DNA from: Phaeodactylum tricornutum CCAP 1055/1
Lineage: Eukaryota; Bacillariophyta; Bacillariophyceae; Surirellales; Neidiaceae
Assembly: GCF_000150955.2 (NCBI RefSeq)
Contig: NC_011670.1
Coordinates: forward strand, 525,817 to 589,816
DNA: 64,000 bases
Direction: 5' to 3'
In this document: positions 22,774 through 32,945 of the stretch, one piece after another
Position numbering within the stretch: the first letter of the stretch is position 1
Layout of the letters: each line of letters begins with the position of its first letter
Translations under genes and position numbers: made by a program
The notes under the pieces: model-generated
What the model was told of the DNA's origin: nothing
Database searches by the model: none
The model's input: the letters and a program-made list of their open reading frames with translations, nothing else

Positions 22774-24120
22774 TCATCTTCTTTTCATTGAAAACTCTGG
22801 ACATGGGGGTGATGGTGTGTCATCATACTGGCGACGGGTTTTGATTGCATCACACACCGACGCCATCAAATCTTCGTCTTCTTGGTCAATGTGTCGCCCA
22901 TCGACCACAGCCCAAGGAACATACTGGTGGTCGGATGGTGTTTCCTTCCAAGCACGCTGCTGCAGCTTCCATACATGATTTTCATCGAGCCGACATGTCA
23001 CAAGTGCGTTCCAGTCTAGAGCGGATCTTCGTGCACAGTCGGCATAAGCTTCTCTTCCAAATTCATTGTTGCTATACCCCATAGGCAGAGTCTGAAACAA
23101 ACAAGCTGTGAAAGGCAAGTAACGACCTGTGTCGGAGTACACATCCCTCGTACAACCATGATACGCATTTGCATCACACTCGGCAACGCCATGCTGGCAG
23201 TCAAGTGATCTGTTCGCTACGTCAATCATCGTATTTCCAAAAACAACCACATTTAGGTCAATGTAGTCTTTGAGCAGTTCATACGTTGGCATGACTTGCT
23301 CTTCCAAATATTGCTTACAGTACACGCACAAACTTTCAACGTAGATACCCACTATAACCCTGTCGATTTCGGCAAATACGGAGGAGCTAGGAGCATGGAC
23401 ATCTCTTACTCGGCTTTCTGCACAAGCCTCAACAACCCGACTGTAATCTCCGCCCGTCCTGTTATAAGCATCGCAAATAGTCGATAATAGATCAACGTTG
23501 TCTTCATCGATGTGCTGGCCGTCTATTTCTACCCACGGCACATAGTTATGGTAAGAAGGGGTGTCCAGCGCAGCAGCTAGTTGCAACTCCCAAACGTGCC
23601 TTTCATCTGCGTGGCAGGATACAAGTGCGTTCCAGTCGAGAGCTGTCAATCGAGCACAATTCGCGAATAAATTAGGCGCAAAGGGATCGTCGTGATGACC
23701 CATGGGCAAACTTTTGAACAGGCATGAATCAAAGGGAATATACCTGTTCGCAAATGGGTATATATCGCGGGCACATAGCTGGTACGCGTTCGCATCGCAT
23801 TCTCCGAAACCATGTTGGCACTCCAGCTTTGCATTCTCGACATCAAGCTTGGCATTTCCAAAGACAATCAAGTCGAGATCCATGATGTCCCCTAGCTTCT
23901 CAAAAGTGGGCATCAGCTGTTCCGACATATACAGTTGACTATCAATACAGAGGCTTTCGACATACACTTCCACCTTGACCATTTTTCGATCAGACACAGT
24001 CTCGCGAATTGCATGGGTCGACACGTTAGCGAAATCCCAGTTCTTGGATCTATTTTTGAAGAGAGCATAGGGTAGAAAACAAAATAGTACGGCAAGGACA
24101 ACCAGACCTTGAAGCGACAT
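22774..24120 (-). CDS. double-domain GILT-like thiol reductase
   Basis: A 448-aa protein with an N-terminal signal or anchor (LVVLAVLFCFLPYALF) and two tandem copies of the GILT (gamma-interferon-inducible lysosomal thiol reductase) domain, about residues 47-220 and 254-430. GILT proteins reduce protein disulfides in acidic compartments. Each copy has the GILT signature CQHGxxECDANAYxxC (at 101 and 308) and the later LDWNALVxC and YVPWxxxDGxHID blocks. The active sites differ: the first domain has CIDS (C58, S61), the second the standard CVYC (C265, C268). The first domain therefore lacks the resolving thiol. The likely location is the endomembrane system or vacuole. It is a tandem intragenic duplication. 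Confidence 0.9.
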   Translation of the reverse strand: MSLQGLVVLAVLFCFLPYALFKNRSKNWDFANVSTHAIRETVSDRKMVKVEVYVESLCIDSQLYMSEQLMPTFEKLGDIMDLDLIVFGNAKLDVENAKLECQHGFGECDANAYQLCARDIYPFANRYIPFDSCLFKSLPMGHHDDPFAPNLFANCARLTALDWNALVSCHADERHVWELQLAAALDTPSYHNYVPWVEIDGQHIDEDNVDLLSTICDAYNRTGGDYSRVVEACAESRVRDVHAPSSSVFAEIDRVIVGIYVESLCVYCKQYLEEQVMPTYELLKDYIDLNVVVFGNTMIDVANRSLDCQHGVAECDANAYHGCTRDVYSDTGRYLPFTACLFQTLPMGYSNNEFGREAYADCARRSALDWNALVTCRLDENHVWKLQQRAWKETPSDHQYVPWAVVDGRHIDQEDEDLMASVCDAIKTRRQYDDTPSPPCPEFSMKRR

Positions 24121-24649
24121 CGGTCAAACCACACAATGGATATCGTTGAACGCAAACCTTGAAACGAAAGGCTTCGGCTGATTGAACGGATACAACAAAT
24201 GCGGATTTTCAACACTGACGACTCGGCCGTTTAACGTTGAATGCGAAGTCGCACGTGTAGAAGTCTTGCTCTAGGAACAAGACAGAATCAATAAAAGGAA
24301 TAATTCGTGACAAGCATACGTTGTGGATCCCCCTGTGAATATCACTGGAAACACAAATCGTTCTCCCCTAACCCTAGCTCAACCAACACCCGAAAGTGTG
24401 TATTCGATTAGGTATGCTCGCAGTGATAATGACTCGGTTGATTTTTTTTGCCTCACAAACTGGGCTACAAGCTTACCCCTTATTGTTAACGTAAATTCTG
24501 CAAAAATCAAAAGACTGTGCTACCTGGGCCGCGACGTAAACCTTTTTTCGTTGTCATGCCCCTCATTTTCTTTCCAAAGGTGGGTCGCCGGATTAGCAGT
24601 GTTTCTCCATTTCTTACAAGGACTGTCAACTCATTTGTCTCAACATTCT
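24121..24649. promoter_or_regulatory. spacer between the GILT-like and DUF1279 genes
   Basis: Both neighbours are on the minus strand, so this 529-base stretch holds the GILT-like promoter and the 3' end of the DUF1279 gene. An open frame on the plus strand here has no family resemblance and is not called. Confidence 0.4.
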
Positions 24650-25210
24650 TCATTTTTCCTCCTTGTGGAAGAACTTGTCAACCACATTATTTTGAATCCA
24701 CGGTGTGGTCGAGAGCGCTAAACCAATTCGAAGTGGGACGGCAAATCGGGCAAAATTGACAAAGGCAAAGGCCTCGGCTCCCATCTTGGCAATATCGTCA
24801 TTGTCACTGAGATCTGGCCAGTGCCCTGTGACGCCTATATAACCAAATATTACGACGGGAATCGAAACCGTCCAAAAAGCAACCTCCCAGAGCGCGTACG
24901 AGATGATTCCGGCAGTACCGGCGTCTTTCACTTGTTGCATTAATTTCTGTGCTTCCGATATTTCTACCTTTTCAACATCCGTCACAGTAACTGCCGAAGC
25001 CTCCAGGCTGACTGCCGTCACGTTGATAGACTCGTTGGAGTCCGGCACAGCCGTTTCTCCTTCCGCCACCGTGACGAACCAGTGTGGCGTATCCTTGCGA
25101 ACGGCAAGCTCTCTATGTTGCGCATTTTGGAAAAAAGCATTAGTGCCCGGTGGGACAAAGGCCCGAACCACAGGTACCAGCAAAACATAAGCCAAAAGCT
25201 CGGCTCTCAT
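24650..25210 (-). CDS. plastid-type DUF1279 (FAM210-like) membrane protein
   Basis: A 186-aa protein. The C-terminal 100 residues match DUF1279: a membrane segment in the ALWEVAFWTVSIPVVIFGY area, then AFAFVNFARFAVPLRIGLALSTTPWI. The family occurs in mitochondria (FAM210) and chloroplasts; its molecular role is not settled. The open frame runs 82 codons further upstream, but ATG 25210 starts a signal peptide (MRAELLAYVLLVPVVRA) with cleavage before Phe18 (RA/FVPPG), the diatom complex-plastid import pattern, so that start is chosen. A Lys-rich end (HKEEK) follows the last membrane segment. Divergent from the PPR gene. Confidence 0.78.
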   Translation of the reverse strand: MRAELLAYVLLVPVVRAFVPPGTNAFFQNAQHRELAVRKDTPHWFVTVAEGETAVPDSNESINVTAVSLEASAVTVTDVEKVEISEAQKLMQQVKDAGTAGIISYALWEVAFWTVSIPVVIFGYIGVTGHWPDLSDNDDIAKMGAEAFAFVNFARFAVPLRIGLALSTTPWIQNNVVDKFFHKEEK

Positions 25211-25805
25211 CTTCTCTCTCCAAGACGCCTTCTTGCTGAACACGGTATATATTTGTGACGCCGAAGCCTCTTTCTCTTTCGAGACGATTTTAATTTTTGG
25301 TGGATAGCTGTTGTGAGAATCAGCCCGGAGGAACTTGATCGTCCACAACCAAATCACAATTTCATCACCCCGTTGGATGACGTGTTGAAATTTCTTGAAG
25401 ACGGGGATCAGGAGAAACATACAGTCTGCCAGTCGCCGGACCTTTCCTGCCTGCAATTTTCATCAGCGAGAGGCCTTACTGTAAGAGATATACTGGGTAC
25501 AGTCTATGGTAGCGAGGCGAGGGGGAGAAGATCTACCGCGTCACAGTCAGTCGTAAGCAATTTTGGGTCACGGTAGGCATCAACAACAACCATCAATCGG
25601 CCCATGGGCAACAAAATCTCATCACCCAAGAAATATCAGTGGACGGTCGCACCCACATGCACACAATCGGTCTTTTTCATTCTGCCGTCCTCATCTCCGC
25701 TCTCCACCTTTTTTTAACCCAGGAGAACGAAGAATAGATGTCGAGCGGATTTATTGACCCTATTTCGTATCGTCGAATCTGATCAGAAAACCATAAAGCT
25801 CAACC
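25211..25805. promoter_or_regulatory. divergent promoter, DUF1279 / PPR
   Basis: A 595-base region between divergent genes for two organelle-type proteins. TCACAGTCA at 25541-25549 lies 257 bases from the PPR start and about 330 from the DUF1279 start. Confidence 0.45.
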
Positions 25806-28163
25806 ATGAGGCACAGCGGAGTCGCAACAACTGCGCTCGGTTTGTTTGCTTTACCCGGGGCACGTCCGTTTTCTTTTTCTTCAACAGGCACTTATTCTCC
25901 GCAAACGTTTGCTCCTTGTTGCGCTGCCACTAGTCGCAGGAATTCTGCAACTTGCAACAATGAAAGCTTTCAAGCAGACGACATCTCACTCCTCGACTCT
26001 ATGCCAGATCGAGAATTTAAGACCTCAACCCCGTCGAAGGGAGATATTTCAGAGTTATATCTTTCCTTGTCGCATTTTATTGATATGATGGATAAAGCTC
26101 CACCTGGAACACTGCAAACGGAAGAAATAAGGCTGCTTAGAGAAATGATGGCTTCGATTGCGGAAGAGAATGAAGGCCACGTGGATACTATGGAGCGGCT
26201 GCTCTACCGTATGATAAGCGAATGGGGGGCAGCTACTCAGAATATGAGAGACGATCGAATCATTTTGCTAGAACCCAAGCTGGAAGATTTTTTGCTTGTT
26301 TTTAAGGCGTGGCAAGCCACTTTGGAAACGACACTCAGGTCGAAAACAAGTTCCGGGAAACTTAATACAAAGGGGCTCTCAGTCACGGTTGAGCGTGTGT
26401 GGCGGCTTTTTGCGACACAAAAATCCCTTTTCGAGAATGGACTGGAATCTGTCAAACCTGACCAAGAAACCTTTCGTACCGTGCTTTCAGTTTTCTCGGT
26501 GTCACGGGATCGCGGAATGGACCGCAAGGTGTGGTCGTTGTTTGAAGCGATGCAATCTTCCTACGATGTGGAACCAGACGAATCAATTTACAATTTCGTT
26601 ATCCGCTCCTTAGCCAAAAGCCGACAACGCGGGGCCGCCGAACGTGCTGAAAATCTGCTTCGAGAAGCAGTGAAACAGTATCCTCCTTGGATGGACGTGA
26701 AAGGTCGTGTCCGCGGGATGAGCGTCGAAAGCTTCAATGTAGTTTTGACGGCGTGGGCAAAAAGCGGACTCGATTACGGAGCTGAGCGTGCCGAAAAATT
26801 GATCATTTTTATGGACGAAGTGGATTCAGCGAACGGTAGTCCAGGGACCGTGAAGCCCAACATTTCGAGCTTTACCTCACTCATCGACGCGTACGCCCAG
26901 CAGAGCGAGTGGGATGGCGTTGCAGCTGCCGAACGTATTCTCAACCGAATTTTGGACTTTTATTTGGAAGGCGAAGCCGAATTTCAACCTAGTATTGCTA
27001 CTTGGACCATTGTCTTGAGTGGATGGTCCCGTCTCTCGAGAAAAGGAAATCGCGGAGCTGCTTCTCGCGCTGACCGGCTTTTGAAAAGAATCGAGTCATT
27101 GCACCAAGAAGGTCGGATCGAGTTCGAGCCGGATGCGATTGCTTATGTCACGGTGATGAACGCTTTTTGCTCGTCAAAGACTCCAGACGGGCCACCTCGC
27201 GGGGAAGATATTCTGGACGAGATGAATGAGCGCTTCATGGACGGCGACGATTCGATGCGACCCAGTGCTAAATCCGTACGAATGGTAATTGACGCATGGG
27301 TTAAAAGCAATGGCCCTGGTTGCATGGAGAAAGCCGAACGTGTATTGGACCGATATGAAGATCATTTAGCTTCCTCAGGCCCACCAGACGAGCCACATGG
27401 AACTTTTGAAGATACCACCGAAATTTATAAAATCTTGTTGTTCGGATGGGCCAAGAATGGGGATCCCGAGCGCGCGCAGGACTACTTATTGGACATGGTG
27501 GACAAAAACATGCAGCTCGACTCGTTTTGTTTCGACAAAGTGATTGAGGCTAACACATTTCTTAACGGACAGGACTCCTTGCAACGCTCGACACAAGTTT
27601 TCGAGCTATTGGAGAAAGCCCGCAAAACAGGAACAATCAAGCCGAACGAACGTGTGTACACATCATATATTCGCGCAATTGCTAAGGCTCGAGTACCAGA
27701 TGTGGCTGAAAAAGCCGATGCTGTTCTGCAACGTATGCAGGACCTGTTTGCCGAGGGAAACAGGGGGATTGAACCTACGGTATTTACGTACAACGCTGTT
27801 CTTATGGCGTGCTCCGAAACCCCTAATACGGAGAAAGCCAGCAACGCTTCTGCTTTCAAAATTGCGCTGCGCATCTTCAACGAAGTTCGAGGCCAACGAA
27901 GAGGACCCGATCACGTGACTTTTGGCAACATGCTGAGATGCACGAACCTGGTCCCGAAAGGCGATCAAAAGGACAAACTGGTCAAGGCCACCTTTCAGCT
28001 TTGCTGCAAGACTGGCTGGGTGAACTCGTTCGTCCTACGGGACTTACGCGACGCTGCTTCAGCAGAATTATTGGAATCGCTTTTCTCACAATCTTTGGAC
28101 AGTCTTGATGTGGAGCAGCTACCGGCAAGCTGGCAAAGGCAATTTGCAAACAAACGAAGGTAG
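25806..28163 (+). CDS. pentatricopeptide repeat (PPR) protein
   Basis: A 785-aa, single-exon protein. From about residue 210 to 700 it consists of degenerate helical-hairpin repeats of PPR type, with loops longer than the 35-residue norm. Examples are SFNVVLTAWAKSGLDYGAER, FTSLIDAYAQQSEWDGVAAA, AYVTVMNAFCSS and TYNAVLMACSETPN; I count about nine or ten. PPR proteins bind organellar RNA and act in its processing, stability or translation. No DYW or E domain is visible. The N-terminus (MRHSGVATTALGLFALPGARPFSF) is short and hydrophobic with Phe22 after a plausible cleavage point, so plastid import is possible but weaker than for its neighbours. It converges on the J-domain gene 180 bases away. 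Confidence 0.85.
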   Translation: MRHSGVATTALGLFALPGARPFSFSSTGTYSPQTFAPCCAATSRRNSATCNNESFQADDISLLDSMPDREFKTSTPSKGDISELYLSLSHFIDMMDKAPPGTLQTEEIRLLREMMASIAEENEGHVDTMERLLYRMISEWGAATQNMRDDRIILLEPKLEDFLLVFKAWQATLETTLRSKTSSGKLNTKGLSVTVERVWRLFATQKSLFENGLESVKPDQETFRTVLSVFSVSRDRGMDRKVWSLFEAMQSSYDVEPDESIYNFVIRSLAKSRQRGAAERAENLLREAVKQYPPWMDVKGRVRGMSVESFNVVLTAWAKSGLDYGAERAEKLIIFMDEVDSANGSPGTVKPNISSFTSLIDAYAQQSEWDGVAAAERILNRILDFYLEGEAEFQPSIATWTIVLSGWSRLSRKGNRGAASRADRLLKRIESLHQEGRIEFEPDAIAYVTVMNAFCSSKTPDGPPRGEDILDEMNERFMDGDDSMRPSAKSVRMVIDAWVKSNGPGCMEKAERVLDRYEDHLASSGPPDEPHGTFEDTTEIYKILLFGWAKNGDPERAQDYLLDMVDKNMQLDSFCFDKVIEANTFLNGQDSLQRSTQVFELLEKARKTGTIKPNERVYTSYIRAIAKARVPDVAEKADAVLQRMQDLFAEGNRGIEPTVFTYNAVLMACSETPNTEKASNASAFKIALRIFNEVRGQRRGPDHVTFGNMLRCTNLVPKGDQKDKLVKATFQLCCKTGWVNSFVLRDLRDAASAELLESLFSQSLDSLDVEQLPASWQRQFANKRR

Positions 28164-28342
28164 TTTCAATTTTATAAAGAATAAAGATATACATTGCATC
28201 TTAGCTTAGCAGCGATACTATCGTGGACTAGTTGGGATTTTACGTTGACTCTTTTTTGCTCTCCGCGACCAAGCTTTCCATTGTCGTTTCCCTTGACTGC
28301 ATGGCGCCTCGAATTCAAGTACGATGTAAAGAAAATCTGGTT

Positions 28343-28948
28343 TTACACGTTTTTTTGTTCCACGCCGTCAACGGTATCGCTTTTCTTTTTCACGATTTGA
28401 TGATAGGCGAAGGATCCGGCGCCCAGCAAGCCCTTGCCCATTCCCACGACGCCCTTCAACGCCGCATCTGAAGCCGCACGCCGTACAGCTTGGCCTGGAT
28501 CCGCCAAGGCTTCATGACGGTCGTAACGCTGGCGGGATTTCTTATCCGACAAAATCTCGTAACTCATTCGAATGCGTTCCCAGTGGTTCCGGACGTCCTC
28601 CATATTGTTGCACGATCCCGGTAGTATATCTCGATACCTCATACCATCAGGGTGATAGCGGCGGGACAGTTTGTAATAAGACTGCTTGATCTCGAATTGC
28701 TCAGCAGCGCGGTTGACTTTCAGTACTTCATAGGGGTTGATAAATTCACCCCAGGATGTTCGAAAGTCATCCAGCAACTTGGAGTCGATCTTGTCGGCCC
28801 GCACAGGCAATCGGGTGGAACTATTCATCCAAGAAGCCTCTCGGGAGGATCCCAAGGTCCTCCTCGTGCTGAAGCCTGGAGCAAAACCATCGGTCTCTAG
28901 AGACGACCCGATGATAACGTATAGTACTAGAACGAAGCTGATCGCCAT
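28343..28948 (-). CDS. J-domain (DnaJ-like) protein, probable plastid targeting
   Basis: A 201-aa protein with one J domain, about residues 70-140: NPYEVLKV start, HPD at 99-101, then a last helix SYEILSDKKSRQRYD. It lacks Gly/Phe and zinc-finger regions, so it is a type III co-chaperone that recruits an Hsp70. The 42-codon upstream extension of the frame is ignored because ATG 28948 opens a signal peptide (MAISFVLVLYVIIGSS) followed by DG/FAPGFSTRR. That strongly resembles the diatom ASAFAP plastid motif (Phe22). The C-terminal segment is Gly/Ala-rich and could associate with a membrane (GVVGMGKGLLGAGSF). Confidence 0.85.
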   Translation of the reverse strand: MAISFVLVLYVIIGSSLETDGFAPGFSTRRTLGSSREASWMNSSTRLPVRADKIDSKLLDDFRTSWGEFINPYEVLKVNRAAEQFEIKQSYYKLSRRYHPDGMRYRDILPGSCNNMEDVRNHWERIRMSYEILSDKKSRQRYDRHEALADPGQAVRRAASDAALKGVVGMGKGLLGAGSFAYHQIVKKKSDTVDGVEQKNV

Positions 28949-29467
28949 TGGTGTTCTTTGCACTAGAGCTACTACTGCTTCCTTCCCATGCGTATAAGGA
29001 GGAAACGATTTCTCAGAGTTGGTTGGGGGTTGCCGGAATGCTAACGAGGGTTGACTGACAGTGATTTCTGACAATGATTACGGAACATCTAACACCCCGT
29101 ACGATGTGGGGAATATTCACTCGCGAAGAGCCCAAGTGCATGGATTTACATATACATTATATAAACTGTGATAAGAAATCCTCGTGCATGATCACATCAA
29201 CCCAACCAAGACAACTATAAGGAACGGATCTAAATCTTTCGCAGTTTCAAAAATCAAATTTTCCCCTTAAGGGCCATTGCCTAAATCGTCATAGTATATA
29301 GCTAGACCGGGCCAGATTAAGCAGTCACATTCAGTATCTGTGAAATGAAACATATGAGCAGTGCATAGGGACGTGCCAACCACATTCAACGCCCTTCGTC
29401 CCATTCCAGCTGCAGAGTCGAGAGGAGTACACTTTCGATCATGGCACTAACAACGACGGACTAAACC
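28949..29467. promoter_or_regulatory. divergent promoter, J-domain / F-box genes
   Basis: A 519-base region between divergent genes. TGACAGTGA at 29056-29064 is 108 bases upstream of the J-domain start. No other element recognised. Confidence 0.45.
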
Positions 29468-30781
29468 ATGAAATCTTCACCCACGAATCTACCGTTTGAA
29501 GTGGCCCAGATAATTGCGTCGTTCGTTGCTGAGGGTTCCACCTTGATACGTTTGGGGGCCGTCAGTAGAGTGTTCGCCGAAGCCTGCGGAGAAGAAGCAA
29601 CGTGGGAGCGTCTCTATCGCAATGTATGGTGGAACATTCCTCGCCAACACACCCTTTCCTACCGCTCCGACTATGCCAGGCGCTTCGTATTGGATCGATC
29701 CGTATTCCAACAACTACAACGGATAGCGGCATGCTTGCGACGGACCTGCCCGAATCAAATCCGCGACGTTGACTTGATACGCTTACTACAACGCGACAAA
29801 AGTTGGTTGCATCTCATTAACAACGACGAGTATGCCGAGTGCATGACAGTGCCTCGCGGTATGGCACTGCACCAGTACACTGGAGATCTATGTGACCAAT
29901 ACACCACTTGCGTGGCTTCTATAACCTTGGAGTACTTTACTCTTGCCTACATTTCGAGGGAATGGAATTACTGGCTGCAACAAAGCAACAGAAACTCTCC
30001 AACTCATGACAGCATTTGTTTGGAAGAAGGTGCCTTCTTGCTGGCATTTTCCTTGTTTGATTGGGAAAAAAGCTTGAATACTCGCCCAGATCTAGCACGT
30101 CTTGACATGTTTCGTCGTTTGGACGAGTTGGCGTTGCAACTCCAGAGTCGAATAGGCTTGGAAACAACAGCATCCGAAGACCCTGTTGGCGCTACCACTA
30201 AGCTTAGCGAGCTTTTGCGAGATCTTGGGTACGGTGGAAACGTGGAAAACTACTATGATTTGAACAATTCCTCCTTATTGTTTATATTGGAAAACCGCAA
30301 AGGGATTCCCATTACGCTGGCGGTACTGTACAAATGCGTCCTTCGGCGGGTGGGTGTATTCGTCGACATTATTGGGCTTCCGGGACACGTCGTTTTGGGA
30401 ATTTCTACAAACGAGATTTTTGTCGATGTTTTCTGTGGGGGTCAAGTTCTATCTGTGCAGAACTGCCGGGAAATTGTTGACCAATACCACGTTGAATGGA
30501 CTGACCAATTCTTAGCACCGGTGACTGCTTCAAATGTACTCTTACGAATGACTAATAATATGTTACACTGTATGCATCGAAGGTTGGCGGGCCACCTTGG
30601 CGAATTACAGTCTTTCGAGATATCAGAAGTTCAATCGAGGATTCAGTTCCTGAGAAAGTGTCTCCTGAGGTTCCAAGGCGATGGCATAGAGGAGTACGAC
30701 GATACGGACGAGCTTGGCGTAAGGAAGTTTCAGTTTGAAAATAGATACACGCTTCACAGTTTTGCTTCACAGTTTGATTAA
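29468..30781 (+). CDS. FBXO21-like F-box protein with SirB1/transglutaminase-like domain
   Basis: A 437-aa protein. Residues about 7-52 form an F-box-like segment (LPFEVAQIIASFV, then SRVFAEACGEEATWERLY), the surface that binds SKP1 in SCF ubiquitin ligases. Residues about 160-350 carry the SirB1/Transglut_core2 fold: NYYDLNNSSLLFILENRKGIPITLAVLYKCVLRRVGV, then GLPGHVVLGI and FVDVFCGG. This pairing is characteristic of FBXO21. The C-terminal YccV-like domain of animal FBXO21 is not evident, so the protein is shorter. Its ubiquitination target is unknown. No introns. The ATG at 29468 is the first in frame. Confidence 0.78.
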   Translation: MKSSPTNLPFEVAQIIASFVAEGSTLIRLGAVSRVFAEACGEEATWERLYRNVWWNIPRQHTLSYRSDYARRFVLDRSVFQQLQRIAACLRRTCPNQIRDVDLIRLLQRDKSWLHLINNDEYAECMTVPRGMALHQYTGDLCDQYTTCVASITLEYFTLAYISREWNYWLQQSNRNSPTHDSICLEEGAFLLAFSLFDWEKSLNTRPDLARLDMFRRLDELALQLQSRIGLETTASEDPVGATTKLSELLRDLGYGGNVENYYDLNNSSLLFILENRKGIPITLAVLYKCVLRRVGVFVDIIGLPGHVVLGISTNEIFVDVFCGGQVLSVQNCREIVDQYHVEWTDQFLAPVTASNVLLRMTNNMLHCMHRRLAGHLGELQSFEISEVQSRIQFLRKCLLRFQGDGIEEYDDTDELGVRKFQFENRYTLHSFASQFD

Positions 30782-30860
30782 TATATTTCGTGCATGACTC
30801 CCAATTAAGCCATCGATCTTCTTTACTAAAATCCCCTTTACGTCAACGGAGATGTCATTA

Positions 30861-32576
30861 CTACCGCCTGTTGAATTTTATTTGAATGCGATTCGACCGC
30901 CGTCGCGTCACGTCTTGCGATCCCGGACCCGATTTGCGGCGAGCCATGGAATGGACCAAAGCTTCGTGTCGAGTGCTACCCCCGAGGTTTATGTGAACGG
31001 GCAAAACAGTCGATGATCGAGCAGTCGTCGGCGTTTCAGTTGGGACAGACATCGTTGTCGGTACCGTCGTACCGTCTTTCATACCCAACCGACGCGCAGC
31101 GGACAAACAGGACGCCGTTTCGGCCTTTAACCGCATAAGTTCCGATAAAACCTCTTGTCTATGGCTGTTTTGATCGGACGACATTTGAATCAGCGCTGTT
31201 TTGCTTGCGTTCGGGATAAGTGCGTCTGCCTTGGTTAGACCTTCGACCCACAAAGTTAATCTGGGCATGTGACGACTGTGTAGTAGGAGAATGCATTTTT
31301 GCAACCGACCTTGAGCCACCAATTGTTCCGCGCTGAGGATGGAACCATCTCCGTGGGGTGCCTCGTCTGACTCGAAATTACCGAGCTGAATATCCAGACC
31401 TCCGTCTCGAAGACCTCCAATGGCTTGCATGGTCGCTAGAGTATGTTCTACCGCGTCTTCGTGAGACGGAGCGGTGGTATTCGTCTCGGCAAAAGGGTCT
31501 GTGGCTTCCCATCCTTCTTCCCATTCAATGCTGTCCCCGTCGCTATCGTCACTTTCTCCCTGTTTCTCCTTGCCACCCGATTCTTCCGTTCCGATCACCC
31601 CCAACCGGGGAACCAGAACATCGGTACACTGATGACATCGTTGCACCAGAGTTTGGACGCGGCGCCTTTCCTTCTCGCTGTACCGCATGGCCTGGTCACG
31701 ATACTGTCGCAACGCTACAATGTCCTTCCAACCAGCGACTCCGTCACTAAGAGACGCCTCGTGTACGTGCGGATACATTTGTTCGAATCGTTGCAGAGCG
31801 ACGGCTAACGTTGGATACAAACTGCCGTAATCCTGATCCCGCAAGTACCGCAACAACCAAAAGCCCTCTTGTTGGAACGCCGGAAGCGCATTCGCCGAGT
31901 CGTTTGGTCCCTTCACGACTTGCTCCAAACTATCCATCCAGTGAATAATACGTGTACCATTCTCCAGTAGCCACTTTCTGGCATCCGCACTCTTCTGCAA
32001 CAAGTGTCCCGCCAAGTAAAAAGCCGCACGTCGGGTCGCCAGCGGTTGGTGTCCGTCGCAGACCGGATCCCACCAGTACTCGAGTGCCGCCACCGGAATC
32101 GTACTCCGGAGAGCCGGTTGGTCCCGCATTTGTCGGTGTACCGCTTCGAGCCAGACTTGTACGCTCTCGTGCATGCGTCGTTCCCGAGCGGCGGCTGCCT
32201 GTTGCCGTGGCGAGGATTGGGCCGTGGTGGACGTGGCGACGCGATGCAGGATCGCGTCCACGACGGAAGGAGCCGCATCACCGTGGGAAAAAGAATCGGT
32301 AGCAACCGCCGGTACGGCACAATCGCTGACGGAATGCTCGCACGCTGCCTGCGTATACGGTGCCACGGCTTGATCGGTCGCGTGGCGAAAGAACGTTCGG
32401 GCTTGCTTCCCGGCGTGAATTTGCAACGGAATGATCGGCACCGGTAGGCCGGGAATGTCCGGCAGATCCACTCCATACTGCCGCAATTTGGCCACGTCTT
32501 CTTGTCGACGCCGTTTGCGGGCAGTGCGAGGCGTTGATGTCGTCCCGGGAGTGTTGGAACGTGACGGCGATGCCAT
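30861..32576 (-). CDS. tentative UVSSA-like protein
   Basis: From ATG 32576 the protein is 571 aa; the frame extends to an ATG at 32726, which would add 50 low-complexity residues. A basic segment near the N-terminus (RTARKRRRQED) may be a nuclear signal. The order of segments resembles UVSSA, the scaffold that brings USP7 and TFIIH to stalled RNA polymerase II. There is a VHS/ENTH-like helical part (ATRRAAFYLAGHLLQKSADA), a segment like the UVSSA region ending in LVP (DVLVPRLG), an acidic patch, then HMPRLTLWVEGL and RQEVLSELMRLKAETASCL, like the DUF2043-side helices. The Cys-rich C-terminal finger of animal UVSSA is absent; the tail is Ser/Thr/Arg-rich. My match is by eye and remote. Confidence 0.45.
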   Translation of the reverse strand: MASPSRSNTPGTTSTPRTARKRRRQEDVAKLRQYGVDLPDIPGLPVPIIPLQIHAGKQARTFFRHATDQAVAPYTQAACEHSVSDCAVPAVATDSFSHGDAAPSVVDAILHRVATSTTAQSSPRQQAAAARERRMHESVQVWLEAVHRQMRDQPALRSTIPVAALEYWWDPVCDGHQPLATRRAAFYLAGHLLQKSADARKWLLENGTRIIHWMDSLEQVVKGPNDSANALPAFQQEGFWLLRYLRDQDYGSLYPTLAVALQRFEQMYPHVHEASLSDGVAGWKDIVALRQYRDQAMRYSEKERRRVQTLVQRCHQCTDVLVPRLGVIGTEESGGKEKQGESDDSDGDSIEWEEGWEATDPFAETNTTAPSHEDAVEHTLATMQAIGGLRDGGLDIQLGNFESDEAPHGDGSILSAEQLVAQGRLQKCILLLHSRHMPRLTLWVEGLTKADALIPNASKTALIQMSSDQNSHRQEVLSELMRLKAETASCLSAARRLGMKDGTTVPTTMSVPTETPTTARSSTVLPVHINLGGSTRHEALVHSMARRKSGPGSQDVTRRRSNRIQIKFNRR

Positions 32577-32945
32577 GGTCAGCAGGGTGTTGTCGTTGTT
32601 GTGGTTGCCTTCCGGTACAGGTATCGATTGGGTATGTTTTTCGGCCTGGGGTCGCCGGTTTCGATTTCTTCTGGGAATCCATAACAGTAAGACAGTGAAA
32701 GGCGTTTGAAATTTCGGTCTGTTCATCGCACGATTGTCAGGAATCGGAACCCTACCCTAACATTAATATGGCGCACTCCTGTCCAATTTTGCCGACTCGG
32801 GTTCCTTGCCGAGCGTAGGTTGTTACTACCGGTAGACTACGTGTATACCGTAGATAGTAGATCTTACAGATAGGATTTCATCGACGGACAGTGACCGACA
32901 ATACTATAAGTCCCAGTCAATCAGATTCTACCTTCCTCACGGGCC
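32577..32945. promoter_or_regulatory. divergent promoter, UVSSA-like / Maf
   Basis: A 369-base region between divergent genes. AGACAGTGA at 32690-32698 and GGACAGTGA at 32886-32894 are each one base off the recurrent motif; the second lies 51 bases before the Maf start. If 32690 is near the UVSSA-like transcription start, the ATG at 32576 is the better start for that gene. Confidence 0.4.
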
